A stretch of 64,000 bases of DNA, from positions 124,001 to 188,000 of the forward strand of contig NZ_FOKM01000010.1 in the NCBI RefSeq assembly GCF_900111905.1, written 5' to 3'. This DNA comes from Rhizobium sp. NFR07 (GTDB lineage: Bacteria; Pseudomonadota; Alphaproteobacteria; Rhizobiales; Rhizobiaceae). The notes beneath the pieces were generated by a model. The model saw nothing but the letters and a program-made list of their open reading frames with translations, did no database searches and was not told the DNA's origin. Below are positions 63,402 through 64,000 of this stretch, piece by piece (the first letter of the stretch is position 1; each line of letters starts with the position of its first letter). The position numbers and the translations under genes were made by a program.

Positions 63402-64000
63402 ATGCATATTCTCCGCCACTTGTCCCGCGCGTCGATGCTCGCCGCGGCGCTGATCGTAACGGCCGTCTCGCCCGTTGCCGCACAGCAGGCAAATATCAAA
63501 GCCTGCCGGGCGGACTTTCGCGCCTATTGCGCTGGCACCGCTCCCGGCGGAGGACGCATAGTGGGTTGCCTGCTTGATCATAAAAGCCAGCTATCCCAGG
63601 GCTGCCTTATGGCACTGGCCGCACGGCAGCCCTCTGGATCGCCGAGCGGCGGTATTGCTTCCAGCGTAAAGGTCGATCGCGACGTTGCTTATGGCTCTGC
63701 GCCGGAGCAGAGAATGGATGTCTATCTGCCACCGAAGGCAAGGAATGCGCCGATCATCGTCATGGTGCATGGCGGCGCCTGGAAGGCGGGATCGAAGTCG
63801 GCGGCCGGCGTGGTCGACAACAAGGTAGCCCATTGGCTGCCGCAGGGTTTCATCTTTGTTTCCGTCGAGACACGCCTGGTACCACAGGCAAATCCTCTCG
63901 AGCAGGCGCAGGATGTCGCTGCCGCACTCGCAAGCGTGCAGCGAAAGGCGTCGGGTTGGGGAGGAGATGCATCAAGGATCGTCCTGATGGGACATTCCGC
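63402..64000 (+). CDS. Secreted Cys-rich-repeat / alpha-beta hydrolase fusion, 3' end cut off by window
   Basis: About 199 residues are visible. The signal peptide (about 1-28) ends PVAAQQA. Next comes a Cys-rich repeat (about 32-70): CRADFRAYCAGTAPGGGR and CLLDHKSQLSQGC, resembling PF00839-type repeats. The alpha/beta hydrolase domain starts near residue 85 (MDVYLPP), with the oxyanion motif VMVHGGAWKAG and, at the window edge, MGHS, the start of the nucleophile elbow. It probably is a periplasmic esterase or kynurenine-formamidase-like enzyme. The start has only a weak ribosome-binding site. Confidence 0.75.
   Translation, partial: MHILRHLSRASMLAAALIVTAVSPVAAQQANIKACRADFRAYCAGTAPGGGRIVGCLLDHKSQLSQGCLMALAARQPSGSPSGGIASSVKVDRDVAYGSAPEQRMDVYLPPKARNAPIIVMVHGGAWKAGSKSAAGVVDNKVAHWLPQGFIFVSVETRLVPQANPLEQAQDVAAALASVQRKASGWGGDASRIVLMGHS

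Overview
The window looks like chromosomal DNA of a Rhizobiaceae alphaproteobacterium (Rhizobium/Agrobacterium/Sinorhizobium group). The evidence is the ArsR-methyltransferase/metF pair, btaAB betaine-lipid genes, PPi-dependent phosphofructokinase, an RNase P RNA directly upstream of the division/cell-wall (dcw) cluster, an FtsZ with a very long Pro/Ala/Gln linker, and two kinds of extragenic palindromic repeat of a type I associate with these genomes. The genus cannot be fixed from the sequence alone.

Layout. 1-3.6 kb: the 3' part of ettA, a composite repeat, then a methionine-cycle unit (ArsR-type regulator fused to a methyltransferase, plus metF) with a perfect 20-bp palindromic operator. 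3.6-18 kb: a 25-codon membrane microprotein, a DMT exporter, five peptidoglycan-cleaving enzymes (MltB type, GH25 lysozyme, two SLT transglycosylases, an AmiD-type amidase), btaAB with a candidate Pho box, a membrane-anchored serine hydrolase, a LysE exporter, pfp, a TerB-DnaJ protein and a DAO-family oxidoreductase. 17.9-18.3 kb: rnpB. 18.8-39.5 kb: the dcw cluster rsmH-ftsL-ftsI-murE-murF-mraY-murD-ftsW-murG-murC-murB, then an interruption (three tiny membrane-protein genes and an opposite-strand MHS transporter), then ddl-ftsQ-ftsA-ftsZ. 39.8-46.6 kb: lpxC, bamD, recN, a cytochrome b561 and ligA. 46.5-64 kb: smaller transcription units, including a GNAT enzyme, a DEDDh exonuclease, creA, a lone cheW, SCO1, prmA, a DUF1127 protein, an aminopeptidase P, azlCD, a nicotinamidase, a compact trimeric autotransporter, a YeeE/YedE sulfur transporter, a DUF2778 protein, an M20 hydrolase, a monooxygenase/XRE-regulator pair and the start of an unusual Cys-rich-repeat/alpha-beta hydrolase.

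How the genes fit together. The core of the window builds and divides the envelope: RsmH is followed by lipid II synthesis (MurB-G, MraY, Ddl), septal enzymes (FtsI, FtsW), divisome proteins (FtsL, Q, A, Z), lipid A commitment (LpxC) and outer-membrane protein assembly (BamD). Many stop/start codons overlap by about 4 nt, which implies coupled translation. The peptidoglycan hydrolases just upstream supply the lytic side of wall growth. btaAB would replace phospholipids by betaine lipid when phosphate is short.

The least explained parts are the microprotein module inserted between murB and ddl, the isolated 25-residue protein near 3.7 kb, the apparent absence of mraZ, the compact autotransporter and the fused hydrolase at the right edge. 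No tRNA, CRISPR array, integrase, transposase or insertion sequence was seen.
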